Shown: one piece after another, positions 1-9,546 of the stretch
Layout: every line of letters begins with the position of its first letter
Position numbering within the stretch: the first letter of the stretch is position 1
Origin: Clostridiales bacterium
GTDB taxonomy: Bacteria; Bacillota_E; Sulfobacillia; Sulfobacillales; JAIMBI01
Direction of reading: 5' to 3'
NCBI GenBank assembly: GCA_027318915.1
Contig: DAHVOH010000033.1
Coordinates: 1-34,389, forward strand
Length of the DNA stretch: 34,389 bases
Notes under the pieces: generated by a model
Database searches by the model: none
What the model was told of the DNA's origin: nothing
The model's input: the letters and a program-made list of their open reading frames with translations, nothing else
Position numbers and translations under genes: made by a program

Positions 1-84
1 AGATACTGAATACTATCGGCGGTGGCGACCCTAACGTAAGCGGCGTCCGCGGGCCCGCCGGACAGAAATATTTTCGAAAACGCC

Positions 85-112
85 TTGACTTCGTTCGGAC
101 TCCCGGTACAAT
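85..112 (+). promoter_or_regulatory. sigma-A promoter for the ilvE T-box transcript
   Basis: TTGACT (85-90) and TACAAT (107-112) are separated by 16 bp. This is a near-consensus housekeeping promoter placed just upstream of the T-box leader. A 10-bp palindrome, TTTTCGAAAA, lies at 71-80, immediately before the -35 box, and could act as an AT-rich upstream element. The first 60 bases show no gene; a GC-rich imperfect hairpin at about 46-64 has no T-run. Confidence 0.75.
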
Positions 113-119
113 GACCAGA

Positions 120-394
120 AAAGCTGCTGGGGACCCCATTCAGCAGTGCGATGACGGGATATCGCCGTTCCCTATCTCCGGGCGACAGAGAGTCGGTCCT
201 GGCTGAAAGCCGACGCCGCGGACGGGAAGCGTCTCCTCCCCGAGCAGTTCCGGCGAACGGCCCCTGGGCCCAATAGTCGGAACCGGCCGCGTCACGGCGG
301 GACCGTTATCCTAGGCGAGGCGTCCTCTGACCGGGGACGTGAACGAGGGTGGTACCGCGGGTTGTTCCCGCCCCTTTGAGGGGCGGATTTTTTT
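120..394 (+). promoter_or_regulatory. T-box riboswitch 1, predicted leucine specificity, upstream of ilvE
   Basis: The T-box sequence AGGGTGGTACCGCG is at 346-359, with the UGGN bulge that pairs with the tRNA 3' end. It is followed by a terminator stem (CCGCCCC 368-374 with GGGGCGG 380-386) and a T-run to 394. Stem I is visible: a k-turn-like ATGA at 151-154, helix 155-158/239-242, helix 163-172/224-231, and an AGAGAG bulge at 186-191. The specifier loop (about 232-238) contains CTC at 233-235. The same CTC aligns in the other two T-boxes of the window, so leucine is the best reading; GTC at 231-233 is the alternative. Uncharged tRNA would stabilise the antiterminator and allow ilvE transcription. 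The fold was drawn by eye. Confidence 0.88.
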
Positions 395-420
395 GTGCCA
401 ACGTCGGGCGGAGGTGGGCT

Positions 421-1401
421 ATGAGCCAAGGCGAGAACGCGGTGGAGCGGGCGGGAGCGAGCGGGCCGTCGGCCCTGACCGAGATCGACGAGGGGATGGC
501 GTTCTTCGGGGGGCGCCTGGTGCCGTTGGGAGAGGCGACGGTCAGCATTGCGACGCATGCTCTGCACTATGGGACGGGGTGCTTCGAAGGCATCCGGGCG
601 TATTGGAGCGCACCGCAGCAGGAGCTGTTCCTGCTCCGGGCGGCCGATCACTTTCGCCGTTTTGAGGCCTCCTGCCGCATGATCCGCATCGCGTGTCCCT
701 ACAGCGTGGACGAGTTTCTGCAGCACACGCGCGACCTCCTCCGGGCGGGAGACTTTCACCGGGATGTCTACATCAGGCCCTTGGCCTTCAAGGCCTCGCG
801 GGTGATCAAGGTGGGGCTGGGAGACCTTCGCGACGAGGTGGCCATCTTGGCGGTGCCGATGGGCAACTACGTCGATGTGAGCGGGCTCAAAGTGATGGTC
901 TCGGCCTGGGAGCGTGTCAGCGACAACGCCATGCCGGCCCGTTCCAAGCTGACCGGGTCGTATGTGAACATTGCCCTGGCCGTGGACGACGCCCGGCGCA
1001 AGGGGTACGACGAGGCCCTGCTCATGGGCTCCGACGGCCATCTGTCCGAGGGCAGCGGGGCCAATGTGTTTGTGGTGCGCGGCGGGCGCCTGCTGACCCC
1101 GTCGGTGACCGACGACATCCTGGAAGGCATCACCCGGGAGATGGTCATGCAGCTGGCCGACGACGCCGGTCTGACGGTCGTGGAACGGTCGATTGACCGC
1201 TCGGAATTGTACGTGGCCGACGAAGTGTTTCTCACCGGAACCGGCGCCCAAATCGCTCCGGTGGTGGACGTGGACGGCTACCGGATTGGCTCGGGGCGGA
1301 TGGGACCCATCACCGCGCGCCTGCAGGCCGCGTTCTTCCGGGCGGTGCGCGGTGAGGATCGGCGCTATGCGGACTGGCTCACCCCGGTTTGGGGGCGATA
1401 G
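421..1401 (+). CDS. ilvE: branched-chain-amino-acid aminotransferase
   Basis: A 326-residue, PLP-dependent class IV aminotransferase, cytosolic, catalysing the last step of Leu, Ile and Val synthesis (2-oxo acid + glutamate). The family signature GTGCFEGIRAY lies near the N-terminus. The PLP-binding lysine is K176 in RSKLTGSYVN, followed by the conserved ARRKGYDEALL and LSEGSGANVFVV blocks. A longer frame opens upstream inside the T-box, but ATG 421 has a good GGAGG (410-414) and lies beyond the leader terminator, so it is chosen. The gene has its own promoter and T-box and is followed by the T-box of the ilv-leu operon, so it forms a separate transcription unit. Length is normal for the family (about 300-340). 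Activity on all three branched-chain oxo acids is inferred from the operon context. Confidence 0.93.
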   Translation: MSQGENAVERAGASGPSALTEIDEGMAFFGGRLVPLGEATVSIATHALHYGTGCFEGIRAYWSAPQQELFLLRAADHFRRFEASCRMIRIACPYSVDEFLQHTRDLLRAGDFHRDVYIRPLAFKASRVIKVGLGDLRDEVAILAVPMGNYVDVSGLKVMVSAWERVSDNAMPARSKLTGSYVNIALAVDDARRKGYDEALLMGSDGHLSEGSGANVFVVRGGRLLTPSVTDDILEGITREMVMQLADDAGLTVVERSIDRSELYVADEVFLTGTGAQIAPVVDVDGYRIGSGRMGPITARLQAAFFRAVRGEDRRYADWLTPVWGR

Positions 1402-1454
1402 GGCGCTATCGGGGCGGATCGCGACGACGGGATGCGGTGGAGGAGCGACCATAG

Positions 1455-1676
1455 TTCACAGACGATGACGGGACGCCGCTTGGGTGTGTTCGGTACAGAG
1501 AGCCGGTGGGGGTGAGAGCCGGCGCGAATGCTGCAAGTGTACTCTTCCCCGAGTCGCGGCGCTGAATCCAGTAGGCGCCGCCGGGCAGTACTGGAGCCCG
1601 TTATGCCAATGAGGGCGCGCGCCGCGCGCCGAAACAGGGTGGTACCGCGAAAGTCGCCCCTGACCGGGGCGACTTT
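1455..1676 (+). promoter_or_regulatory. T-box riboswitch 2, predicted leucine specificity, upstream of the ilv-leu operon
   Basis: The T-box AGGGTGGTACCGCG lies at about 1636-1649. It is followed by a perfect terminator stem, AAGTCGCCCC (1651-1660) with GGGGCGACTT (1666-1675). Stem I starts with ATGA at 1464-1467; AGAGAG is at about 1496-1501. The specifier loop reads ACTCTTCCCCG, with CTC at 1542-1544, aligning with the CTC-NT-CCCCG of T-box 1. No strong promoter is seen between the ilvE stop and this leader, so transcription may partly come from the ilvE promoter, or a weak local promoter exists. Confidence 0.88.
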
Positions 1677-1714
1677 TGTGCACGATGCGGCGGATGACGG
1701 GAACGGAGGACGCG

Positions 1715-2275
1715 ATGGAATTTCAGTTGACGGCGTGGGTGGGCGATGAGCCGGGCGTGCTGGAGAGGGCCCTGGCCGCGCTGAGCCGGCAGCGGATTCG
1801 ACCGCGCCGACTGGCGGCGGAATGGGACGGCGGGCGCCGGGCGCTCTCCGTGACGGTCCAGTTCGAAGCGGAATCCGAGCAGGCGGCCGAGCGGTTGGCG
1901 CACCAGGTGGCCCGCGGTGTCCGGGTCCATCAGACGGCCGTGGAGGGACTGGCCGACAGCGTCACCCGGGAGGTGGCGCTGGTACGGCTCCGCTGTGCGG
2001 AGGCGCGTCGGGGCGCGGTGTTGGCGGAGGCGAGCCGCGTGGGCGCCGTCGTCGCCGCGGCGGGCCGCGACGTGGTGCTGTTGGCCGTCTTCGGCGATCC
2101 GGAGGGCGTGGCGGCATCGGTGCATGGCCTGCGCGCGTTCGGCATCGACCGGGTGGAGCGCGCGGTCGCGCGCCTGGCTCTGCGCCCGGCTCCGGTCCAT
2201 GCCTCGACGCTGCCGCCGCTGCCGCGGCATCCCGACTATCAGGACAACCGAGAGCACAGGGAGGTTGGAACATGA
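1715..2275 (+). CDS. ilvN: acetolactate synthase regulatory (small) subunit
   Basis: 186 residues. It binds IlvB and confers feedback control by valine or leucine. The N-terminal ACT domain (about 1-75) begins [20 protein letters not shown], matching the usual pattern of a short strand followed by D/N-x-PGVL. The second half (about 80-160) shows the small-subunit C-terminal pattern [10 protein letters not shown]...[18 protein letters not shown] 1715 follows GGAGG at 1705-1709; upstream in-frame starts lie in the leader terminator and are rejected. The stop overlaps the ilvC ATG (ATGA). The N-terminus is divergent from typical IlvN (which reads HxIxVxVEN), so the ligand specificity may be altered. 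It is the first gene of the operon, whereas its partner ilvB is the seventh. Confidence 0.82.
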   Translation: MEFQLTAWVGDEPGVLERALAALSRQRIRPRRLAAEWDGGRRALSVTVQFEAESEQAAERLAHQVARGVRVHQTAVEGLADSVTREVALVRLRCAEARRGAVLAEASRVGAVVAAAGRDVVLLAVFGDPEGVAASVHGLRAFGIDRVERAVARLALRPAPVHASTLPPLPRHPDYQDNREHREVGT

Positions 2276-3324
2276 CCACGGCCACCGTTTATTACGATCG
2301 CGACGCCGAGCCGGAGCTGCTGCACCGGCGCACCGTGGCGGTTTTGGGGTATGGGAGCCAGGGCCACGCGCAGGCCCAGAATTTGCGGGACAGCGGCGTC
2401 CGGGTCGTGGTGGGGGTGCGCCCCGGCCCATCGCGGGAGCGTGCCCAGGCCGACGGATTTGAGACCCTGGACGTGGACCAGGCGGTGCGGCGGGCCGACA
2501 TCGTCCACGTCCTGGTGCCCGACGAGCGGCAGGGACGGCTGTTTTCCGAAGAGATCGCGCCGGGTCTCAGACCGGGGGCGGCGTTGTCGTTCTCGCACGG
2601 CTTCAACGTGCATTACGGGCAAATCACGGCGCCGCCCGAGGTGGACGTCTTCATGGTGGCGCCCAAGGCGCCCGGCCATGCGTTTCGTCGCCTCTACCGG
2701 GAAGGCCAGGGAGTGCCCGGCTTGCTGGCCGTGCACCAAGACGCGACCGGCGCCGCGCGGGCGCTGGCCCTGGCCCTGGCCTGGGGCATCGGGTGCACGC
2801 GCGCCGGTGTCATCGCCACCACCTTTGCCGAGGAGACGGAATCGGACCTGTTCGGCGAGCAGGCCGTGCTGTGCGGCGGGATGACCCGCTTGGTCCAGCT
2901 GGGCTTCGAAACCCTGGTGGGGGCGGGCTACCAGCCGGAGGTCGCGTACTTCGAGTGTTTGCACGAGATGAAGTTGATTGTCGATCTGATGTACCAGGAC
3001 GGCCCGTCGTACATGCGCTATTCGATTTCCGACACGGCCGAATACGGCGATTTGACGCGCGGTCCGACGGTGGTGGACGAGCATGTGCGGGCCAATATGC
3101 AGCGCGTGCTGGACGACATTCAGCAGGGCCGCTTCGCCCGGGACTGGATCCTGGAGAATGCGGCCGGTCGGCCGGTGTATCGCCGACTGCGGGCGCGCGC
3201 CGCCGCGCACCCGATTGAGGAGGTGGGCAGGCGGCTTCGGTCCATGATGTCGTGGCTCCAACCCGCCGGCGCCGCGGCCGATCCCTCGACGCCGGTCCCG
3301 GCGGCGGAGGAGGTCCGGCCATGA
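2272..3324 (+). CDS. ilvC: ketol-acid reductoisomerase
   Basis: 350 residues, class I KARI. It isomerises and reduces 2-acetolactate or 2-aceto-2-hydroxybutyrate with NAD(P)H and Mg2+. The Rossmann motif is [13 protein letters not shown] near residues 27-39. The loop after strand 2 ([11 protein letters not shown]) carries Arg and Ser, as in NADPH users. The knotted C-terminal domain retains the metal ligands in [14 protein letters not shown] and [14 protein letters not shown], and the substrate block [14 protein letters not shown] 2272 overlaps the ilvN stop by 4 bp and has GGGAGG upstream; the stop overlaps leuA by 4 bp. The last ~20 residues form a Pro/Ala-rich tail. Confidence 0.97.
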   Translation: MTTATVYYDRDAEPELLHRRTVAVLGYGSQGHAQAQNLRDSGVRVVVGVRPGPSRERAQADGFETLDVDQAVRRADIVHVLVPDERQGRLFSEEIAPGLRPGAALSFSHGFNVHYGQITAPPEVDVFMVAPKAPGHAFRRLYREGQGVPGLLAVHQDATGAARALALALAWGIGCTRAGVIATTFAEETESDLFGEQAVLCGGMTRLVQLGFETLVGAGYQPEVAYFECLHEMKLIVDLMYQDGPSYMRYSISDTAEYGDLTRGPTVVDEHVRANMQRVLDDIQQGRFARDWILENAAGRPVYRRLRARAAAHPIEEVGRRLRSMMSWLQPAGAAADPSTPVPAAEEVRP

Positions 3325-4859
3325 GACGCATCACCATCCTGGACACCACGCTGCGAGACGGCGAACAGTCCCCCGGCGTCAACCTGCTGCCCCGAGAGAA
3401 GCGGGAAATCGCGGCCCATCTGGAGGCGCTGGGCGTGGACGTCATCGAGGCCGGGTTTCCCCACACCTCGGACGGGGATTTCGAGGCGGTGCGGGCCATC
3501 GCCCAAGCGGTGAGCGGCAGCGCGGTGGCGGCCCTGGCGCGGACCCGGGAGGAGGACATCGTGCGGGCGGCGTCCGCGCTGGAGGGAGCTCGACGACCCC
3601 GCATCCACGTCTTCACCTCGTCCTCGGCGGTTCATCTCCGGCACATGCTGAGGAAGAGCGAAGACGAGGTGGTGGAGCAGAGCATCGCCGCCGTTCGCCT
3701 GGCCCGGCGCTACGTGGACGACGTGGAGTTCTCCGGCCAGGACGCCATGCGGTCCGACTTTCGCTTTGTGTGCCGGTTGCTGCGCGCCGCCATTGAGGCC
3801 GGCGCCACGGTCGTCAACATCCCCGACACCGTCGGCTACGCGACCCCGGCCGAGTTCGGGGACCTCATCGCCCGCATCCGCCGCGAGGTGCCCGGCATTG
3901 ACGGGGTGGCGGTGTCGGTGCATTGCCACGACGATTTGGGGCTGGCCACCGCCAACACACTGGCCGGCCTGATGGCCGGCGCGAGCCAGGCCGAGGTGGC
4001 CGTCAACGGGATCGGCGAGCGGGCCGGCAACACCGCCCTGGAAGAGGTGGCCATGGTGCTGGCCACGCGGGGCGACGCCATCGGATTGAGCACGGGCATC
4101 AGGACGGCCGGCATCGGGCCGCTGTCCCGGCTGGTGAGCCGGCTGACGGGCATGCCCGTGCAGCCCAACAAGGCCATCGTGGGCTCCCATGCGTTTGCCC
4201 ACGAGTCGGGCATTCATCAGGACGGCGTGCTCAAGGAGCGCAGCACGTACGAGATCATGCGGCCGGAGGACGTCGGCGTGACGGCCAACACCCTGGTGCT
4301 GGGCAAGCACTCGGGACGCCACGCTTTTCGGGTGCGCCTGCAAGCCCTGGGCTTCCAGCTGGGCGACCGGGAGACCGATGACCTGTTTCGCCGCTTCAAG
4401 GATCTGACCGATCGCAAGAAAGAGGTGACGGACGACGATGTGCGGATTCTGGCCGAGGATCGCGTGACCGGCGGGGAGGAGGCCTTCGCGCTGGAGGACT
4501 TCCACGTGTCCAGCGACGGGGGGCGTCTGGCCACCGCGACCGTGAGCGTGCGGCCCGCCGGGGGAGCGCCCGTGCGCGAGGCGGCCGTGGGCGACGGTCC
4601 GGTGGATGCGCTGTGCCGGGCCCTGGGGCGGGCCACGGGCATCCCGGGCGAGATGGTCCACTATGCGCTGCACTCGGTGAGCGAGGGCAGCGATGCCCAA
4701 GGCGACGCCTACTGCCGGGTGCGGGTGGACGGGCGGGTGGTGGCGGGGCGCGGGGTGTCGACCGATGTGCTGGAGGCCAGCGCACGCGCCTATTTGAACG
4801 CGCTCAATCGGGCGCGGCGCGGATCTCTGGCGGTGGCCGCGACGGGGGAGGGGCACTGA
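3321..4859 (+). CDS. leuA: 2-isopropylmalate synthase
   Basis: 512 residues, the usual length for the bacterial type. It condenses acetyl-CoA with 2-oxoisovalerate, the committing step to leucine. The HMGL-like TIM barrel begins [16 protein letters not shown] at the N-terminus. The metal-binding [16 protein letters not shown] and the [13 protein letters not shown] block follow, then the linker with [16 protein letters not shown]. The C-terminal part (about 380-510) is the LeuA dimer domain that binds leucine for feedback inhibition. ATG 3321 overlaps the ilvC stop (ATGA) and is preceded by GGAGGAGG. The gene is followed one base later by leuC, so translational coupling is likely. Confidence 0.97.
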   Translation: MRRITILDTTLRDGEQSPGVNLLPREKREIAAHLEALGVDVIEAGFPHTSDGDFEAVRAIAQAVSGSAVAALARTREEDIVRAASALEGARRPRIHVFTSSSAVHLRHMLRKSEDEVVEQSIAAVRLARRYVDDVEFSGQDAMRSDFRFVCRLLRAAIEAGATVVNIPDTVGYATPAEFGDLIARIRREVPGIDGVAVSVHCHDDLGLATANTLAGLMAGASQAEVAVNGIGERAGNTALEEVAMVLATRGDAIGLSTGIRTAGIGPLSRLVSRLTGMPVQPNKAIVGSHAFAHESGIHQDGVLKERSTYEIMRPEDVGVTANTLVLGKHSGRHAFRVRLQALGFQLGDRETDDLFRRFKDLTDRKKEVTDDDVRILAEDRVTGGEEAFALEDFHVSSDGGRLATATVSVRPAGGAPVREAAVGDGPVDALCRALGRATGIPGEMVHYALHSVSEGSDAQGDAYCRVRVDGRVVAGRGVSTDVLEASARAYLNALNRARRGSLAVAATGEGH

Positions 4860-4860
4860 G

Positions 4861-6135
4861 ATGGGAATGACGTTGGCGGAAGCGCTGCTGGCGCAGGCGG
4901 CGGGACGGCCGGTGACGGCGGGTGAACTGGTGGAGGTCCCGGTCGATCTGGTCATGGGCAACGACATCACGGCTCCGGTCGCCATCCGCGAGTTTGCGGC
5001 GGCCGGGGCGACGCGGGTGTTCGACGCCGAGCGCGTTGCGCTGGTGGCGAGCCATTTCGTGCCGGCGCGGGACATCAGTTCCGCGGATCAGACGGCGGTT
5101 ATGCGCCGGTTTGCCCGCGAACAGCATATCCGGCACTACTACCCGGAAGGCACCGGCGGCATCGAACACACGCTGCTGCCGGAGCGGGGGATCGTCGTGC
5201 CCGGCGACATCGTCGTCGGGGCCGACTCCCACACCTGCACCTACGGGGCGCTGGGCGCCTTTGCGACCGGCGTCGGCAGCACCGACCTGGCTTACGCCAT
5301 GGCCACGGGACGCACGTGGTTCAAAGTGCCGGAGACGCTGCGCTTCGAATATCACGGACGCCCGCGGGCCTGGGTCACGGGCAAGGACTTCATCCTCCAC
5401 ACCATCCGCCTCATCGGGGATGACGGGGCCCTGTACATGGCCATGGAGTTTGGCGGCGAGGCCATCGCCGGGCTGGCCATGGAGGATCGTCTGACCATGT
5501 CCAACATGACCATCGAAGCCGGCGGCAAGGTCGGCCTCATCGCTCCCGACGCCGTGACGGCGGCGTACGAGCAGGACCGGGCGCTGCGCGCTCCGCGCTG
5601 GCTGCAACCGGATGCCGACGCCCGCTACCGCGCCGTCATCGACGTCGACGTGAGCCGCCTCGAGCCGCAGGTCGCCTTTCCCTGGCTGCCGTCCAAGACC
5701 CGCCCCATCAGTGAAGTGGGCGACGTCAGCCTGGATCAGGTGTTCATCGGCTCCTGCACCAACGGGCGCCTGCAGGATCTGCGGATCGCGGCCCGCATTC
5801 TGGCCGGCCGGCGGGCGGCGCCGGACTGCCGCCTCATTGTCATTCCCGCCACCCAGGACGTGTATCTGGCCGCCGTGCGGGAGGGGCTCATCGCGGTGTT
5901 TCTGGAGGCCGGTGCGTTTGTGAGCGCCGCCACGTGCGGACCCTGCCTAGGCGGCCACACCGGTGTGCTGGGAGCGGGCGAGCGCTGCCTGTCCACGTCC
6001 AACCGCAACTATGTCGGGCGGATGGGACATCCGGCGGCGGAAGTGTATCTGGCCAGCCCGGCGGTGGCAGCCGCCTCGGCCATCACGGGGCGCATTACCC
6101 ACCCGGCCGAGGTCATGGGCGAGGAGGTGGCCTGA
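4861..6135 (+). CDS. leuC: 3-isopropylmalate dehydratase large subunit
   Basis: 424 residues. An aconitase-family enzyme that, with LeuD, isomerises 2- to 3-isopropylmalate. The three 4Fe-4S cysteine ligands are C299 (GSCTNGR) and C359 and C362 (TCGPCLGG). The active-site block GADSHTCTYGALGAFATGVG is present. At about 420 residues it belongs to the shorter LeuC type common in archaea, thermophiles and clostridia rather than the ~466-residue enterobacterial type. ATG 4861 follows GGGGAGGGG, one base after the leuA stop, and the TGA stop shares one base with the leuD ATG. Confidence 0.96.
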   Translation: MGMTLAEALLAQAAGRPVTAGELVEVPVDLVMGNDITAPVAIREFAAAGATRVFDAERVALVASHFVPARDISSADQTAVMRRFAREQHIRHYYPEGTGGIEHTLLPERGIVVPGDIVVGADSHTCTYGALGAFATGVGSTDLAYAMATGRTWFKVPETLRFEYHGRPRAWVTGKDFILHTIRLIGDDGALYMAMEFGGEAIAGLAMEDRLTMSNMTIEAGGKVGLIAPDAVTAAYEQDRALRAPRWLQPDADARYRAVIDVDVSRLEPQVAFPWLPSKTRPISEVGDVSLDQVFIGSCTNGRLQDLRIAARILAGRRAAPDCRLIVIPATQDVYLAAVREGLIAVFLEAGAFVSAATCGPCLGGHTGVLGAGERCLSTSNRNYVGRMGHPAAEVYLASPAVAAASAITGRITHPAEVMGEEVA

Positions 6136-6650
6136 TGGCGGCCCGGGCGTGGAAATACGGCGACAACGTGGACACCGACGTGATCATCCCGGCCCGCTAC
6201 CTGGTGACCGGCAATCCCGAGATCCTGGGCGCGCACTGTCTCGAAAATCTGGACGCCGCCTTCGCGGCGGAGCACCGGCCGGGCGACATCATCGTCGGGG
6301 GGCGGAACTTTGGCTGCGGAAGCTCGCGGGAGCATGCGCCCCTGGCCATCCGCGGGGCCGGCGTGCCTTGTGTCATCGCGGCGTCCTTCGCGCGCATCTT
6401 CTTTCGCAACGCCATCAACATCGGGCTGCCGGTCTACGAGTCGCCCGAGGCGGCAGCCGGCATTCAGATGGGTGACGCCATCCGCGTCGACCTTACGGCG
6501 GGCGTCATCGTCAACGAAACCCGCGGGGAGCGGTACCCGGTGCATCCGCTGCCTCCCTTCATGCAGGAGATTCTCGATGCGGGAGGGCTGATGGCGCGGC
6601 TCCGACGGGAGCTTGGCGTCGCGGCCCCCACAGAAAGGAGTTCATCATGA
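6135..6650 (+). CDS. leuD: 3-isopropylmalate dehydratase small subunit
   Basis: 171 residues, the swivel subunit of the isopropylmalate isomerase. It begins with KYGDNVDTDVIIPARYL and contains the hallmark NFGCGSSREHAPLAI followed by FARIFFRNAINIGLPV. The length fits the short LeuD type that pairs with ~420-residue LeuC. ATG 6135 shares its first base with the last base of the leuC stop. The TGA stop overlaps the leuB ATG by 4 bp, and AAGGAG within the end of leuD is the leuB ribosome-binding site. Confidence 0.96.
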   Translation: MAARAWKYGDNVDTDVIIPARYLVTGNPEILGAHCLENLDAAFAAEHRPGDIIVGGRNFGCGSSREHAPLAIRGAGVPCVIAASFARIFFRNAINIGLPVYESPEAAAGIQMGDAIRVDLTAGVIVNETRGERYPVHPLPPFMQEILDAGGLMARLRRELGVAAPTERSSS

Positions 6651-7744
6651 GCATGGCGCAGGCACGCCGGCCGTGGCGCATTCTGCTGCTGCCCGGCGAC
6701 GGCATCGGTCCCGAGGTGATGGCGGCCGCGCGTCCGGTTATGGAGGTTTCCTCCTGGGAGCTGCAGAGCCGTTCCGGACGCCCGTTGGAGGTGGTGACCA
6801 GCGTCATCGGCGGTGCGGCCCTGGACACGCTGGGCACGCCTTTGCCGGCGGAGACCGTGCGCCGGGCGCAGGCGGCGGATGCCGTGCTTCTGGGCGCCGT
6901 CGGCGGCCCGGCCTGGGATGGGCGGCCGCCCGACGAGCGCCCCGAAGCCGGTCTCCTGGCGCTCCGTCGGGCCCTCCGGGTCTATGCGAATCTGCGCCCG
7001 GCGTGGACACTGCCTCGGGCCCCGGCCTTCGCCGAGCAGCCGCCCGGGGCGGAGACGTTTGACGTGCTGCTGGTGCGGGAGCTGACCGGCGGCCTCTACT
7101 ACGGGCGCCCGCGGGAACGCCGGCAGACGCCCGACGGGAGACGCTCGGCCGTGGACACGATGGCATACAGCGAAGAGGAAATCCGGCGGGTCGCCCACGT
7201 GGCCTTTCGCGCCGCCCGGGAGCGGCGCCGGCGGGTGACGTCGGTGGACAAGGCCAATGTGTTGGCCTGCTCGCGCCTGTGGCGGGAAGTGGTGGACGAG
7301 GTCGGGCGCGAATACCCGGACGTGCGGCTGGACCACCAGCTGGTGGACAGCGCGGCCATGGGCCTGGTCACGCGCCCTGGCGCCTATGACGTCATTCTCA
7401 CCGAAAATCTGTTCGGCGACATCCTGAGCGACATGGTGGGGGGCCTGGCCGGCCAGTTCGGCGCGCTGGCCTCGGCCAGCTTGGGCGACGGCGGCCCGGG
7501 ACTCTTCGAGCCGGTGCACGGGTCGGCCCCGGATCTGGCGGGACGCGACACGGCCACCCCCGCCGGCGCCATCTTGTCCTTCGCGCTGCTGTGTCGCTAC
7601 GCGCTGGGCGCGGCGACTCTGGCCACCGCCATCCGGGAGGCCGTGGAACAGGTCATGCGCGAGCAGCCCCACCTGGGCACGATGGCGTTTGGCGAAGCGG
7701 CCGCTCGACAGCTTCGCGCCCGCTGTCAGATGGCGTTGACATGA
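6647..7744 (+). CDS. leuB: 3-isopropylmalate dehydrogenase
   Basis: 365 residues. An NAD+ and Mg2+/Mn2+ dependent beta-decarboxylating dehydrogenase giving 4-methyl-2-oxopentanoate. Landmarks are LLLPGDGIGPEV at the N-terminus, GAVGGPAWD, the substrate loop LRVYANLRPA, RELTGGLYYG, the catalytic VTSVDKANVL and the metal/NAD block ENLFGDILSDMVGGLAG, then EPVHGSAPDLAGRDTATPAGAI. The usual leucine-poor stretch after ILSD is somewhat divergent, but all catalytic residues recognisable by eye are present. ATG 6647 overlaps leuD. A 49-bp gap separates it from ilvB, the first real gap in the operon. Confidence 0.95.
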   Translation: MSMAQARRPWRILLLPGDGIGPEVMAAARPVMEVSSWELQSRSGRPLEVVTSVIGGAALDTLGTPLPAETVRRAQAADAVLLGAVGGPAWDGRPPDERPEAGLLALRRALRVYANLRPAWTLPRAPAFAEQPPGAETFDVLLVRELTGGLYYGRPRERRQTPDGRRSAVDTMAYSEEEIRRVAHVAFRAARERRRRVTSVDKANVLACSRLWREVVDEVGREYPDVRLDHQLVDSAAMGLVTRPGAYDVILTENLFGDILSDMVGGLAGQFGALASASLGDGGPGLFEPVHGSAPDLAGRDTATPAGAILSFALLCRYALGAATLATAIREAVEQVMREQPHLGTMAFGEAAARQLRARCQMALT

Positions 7745-7793
7745 CCGGCGGCCGGGCGCCGGCGCTCACGCGGAGAGGGGAGGGGAAATCGGG

Positions 7794-9518
7794 GTGAGAG
7801 GAGCTCAGGCGCTGCTGGAGGGTCTTCGCCAAGAGGGCGTGGATGTGCTGTTCGGGTATCCGGGAGGGGCGGTGCTGCCTCTGTACGACGCGCTGTACGA
7901 CGCGGATATTCGCCATGTGCTGGTGCGGCATGAACAGGGGGCCGTTCACGCGGCGGACGGCTATGCGCGGGCGTCCGGTCGGGTGGGGGTGTGCGTCGCC
8001 ACATCGGGGCCGGGTGCGACCAATCTGGTGACGGGTTTGGCGACGGCGCACATGGACTCCGTGCCGGTGGTGGCCGTGACCGGTCAGGTGCCGCGAGGAC
8101 TGTTGGGCACGGATGCCTTTCAAGAGACCGACGTCCTGGCGGTGACGCGGGCGGTCACCAAGCATGGGCTCTTGGTCGAGCGTCCGGACGAGATGTCCGC
8201 CGCCGTCCACGAGGCATTTGCCATTGCCCGGCACGGGCGTCCGGGGCCGGTGGTGATTGATGTGCCCAAAGATGTGCTGGTGGGCGAGACCGCGGTGCGG
8301 TCCCGACCGGATCCGGGCTTGCGGGAGCTGCCCCGCGCATCCGACTACGCCATCACCGCCGCCGTGGCCGCGCTGGCCCGGGCCCACCGCCCGCTCCTCT
8401 TGGTGGGCGGCGGCGTCATTCAGGCCGGAGCCGCGGGGGCGTTCGCGGAGTTGGTGGCTCTGACCCAATTGCCGGTGGCGTCGACCCTGATGGGGTTGGG
8501 CGCCGTACCCGGCGACCATCCCGCCCATGTGGGCATGGTGGGCATGCACGGCACCTACGCCGCCAACCGCACCACCGCCCATGCCGATTTGGTGATTGGC
8601 CTCGGGCTCCGCTTTGATGACCGCGTGACCGGCCCCCACCATCGGTTTGCGCCGCGCGGGCGCATTGTTCACTTTGACATTGATCCCGCCGAGGTGGGCA
8701 AGTGCGTCCGGGTCGACGTGCCTGTGGTCGGTGATCTGCGAGACACCCTGCCGCGGTTTGTGCGCGCGGTCGAGGCGCGGGGATCCGACCGCCGCGGCGA
8801 GAGGAGTCCGTATGCGGACTGGTGGGCCGAGATCCGCGGCTGGCAGGCCCGTCAAGGCTGGACCGTCATGACGCCCATGGCGTTGGACGGCGAGAGCGGC
8901 CGGCCGCTGCGCCCCCAAGGCGTCATTCAAGCCGTGGGCCGCCGAGCCGGCCCCGGGGCCGTCCTGGTGACCGATGTCGGCCAGCACCAGATGTGGGCGG
9001 CGTTGTTGTGCCCGATCCCCGGGCCGCGGCAGTGGCTCACCTCCGGGGGTCTCGGCACCATGGGCTACGGCCTGCCGGCGGCACTGGGAGCCCTCGTGGC
9101 GCGGCCGGATCGGCCGGTGTGGCTCATCACCGGCGACGGGAGCTTTCAGATGAACGTGCAGGAGATGGCGACGGCCGTCAATTACGGGCTGCCGGTGCGG
9201 GTCGTGATTGTGAACAACAACAGTCTGGGCATGGTGCGGCAGTGGCAGGAGCTGTTTTGCCAGGCGCGCTATTCCGCCGTCGACATGGGCCAGGTGCCCG
9301 ACTGGGCGCGTCTGGCGGCCGCGTACGGCTGGCGCGGATGGCATGTCGACACCCGGGACGAGCTGGACGACGGGCTGGCCGTCTTGGCCGCCGCGCCGGG
9401 ACCGGCCCTGCTGGACGTGCGCGTCGCCACCCAGGAGAACGTGTTTCCGATGGTGCCGGCGGGGAAGGCCCTGGATGAAATGATGCTGGGCAGCCCGTCG
9501 CCGTCCGGCGGGAGTTGA
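7794..9518 (+). CDS. ilvB: acetolactate synthase catalytic (large) subunit
   Basis: 574 residues. A ThDP- and FAD-dependent enzyme condensing pyruvate with pyruvate or 2-oxobutyrate. The N-terminal [14 protein letters not shown] and the catalytic glutamate E47 (HEQGA) are present. The C-terminal ThDP domain shows [16 protein letters not shown] at 447-449 with [14 protein letters not shown], and the typical [14 protein letters not shown] near the end. The start is GTG 7794 with the purine run GAGGGGAGGGG about 8 bases upstream; no ATG gives a sensible N-terminus. It is separated by six genes from its regulatory subunit ilvN but is on the same transcript. Confidence 0.95.
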   Translation: MRGAQALLEGLRQEGVDVLFGYPGGAVLPLYDALYDADIRHVLVRHEQGAVHAADGYARASGRVGVCVATSGPGATNLVTGLATAHMDSVPVVAVTGQVPRGLLGTDAFQETDVLAVTRAVTKHGLLVERPDEMSAAVHEAFAIARHGRPGPVVIDVPKDVLVGETAVRSRPDPGLRELPRASDYAITAAVAALARAHRPLLLVGGGVIQAGAAGAFAELVALTQLPVASTLMGLGAVPGDHPAHVGMVGMHGTYAANRTTAHADLVIGLGLRFDDRVTGPHHRFAPRGRIVHFDIDPAEVGKCVRVDVPVVGDLRDTLPRFVRAVEARGSDRRGERSPYADWWAEIRGWQARQGWTVMTPMALDGESGRPLRPQGVIQAVGRRAGPGAVLVTDVGQHQMWAALLCPIPGPRQWLTSGGLGTMGYGLPAALGALVARPDRPVWLITGDGSFQMNVQEMATAVNYGLPVRVVIVNNNSLGMVRQWQELFCQARYSAVDMGQVPDWARLAAAYGWRGWHVDTRDELDDGLAVLAAAPGPALLDVRVATQENVFPMVPAGKALDEMMLGSPSPSGGS

Positions 9519-9546
9519 CCAGAACCAAGTCGGGAGGAAGACAGCC

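Noticed and set aside
349..420. N-terminal extension of ilvE starting inside the T-box
   Set aside because: It would translate the antiterminator and terminator. ATG 421 has a good ribosome-binding site and gives the normal protein length.
292..1452. Long open frame on the - strand opposite ilvE (and similar long frames opposite leuA, ilvC, ilvB, leuS and the ABC genes)
   Set aside because: These mirror strong coding genes at very high GC. They have Arg/His/Pro-rich products with no family pattern and no ribosome-binding sites.
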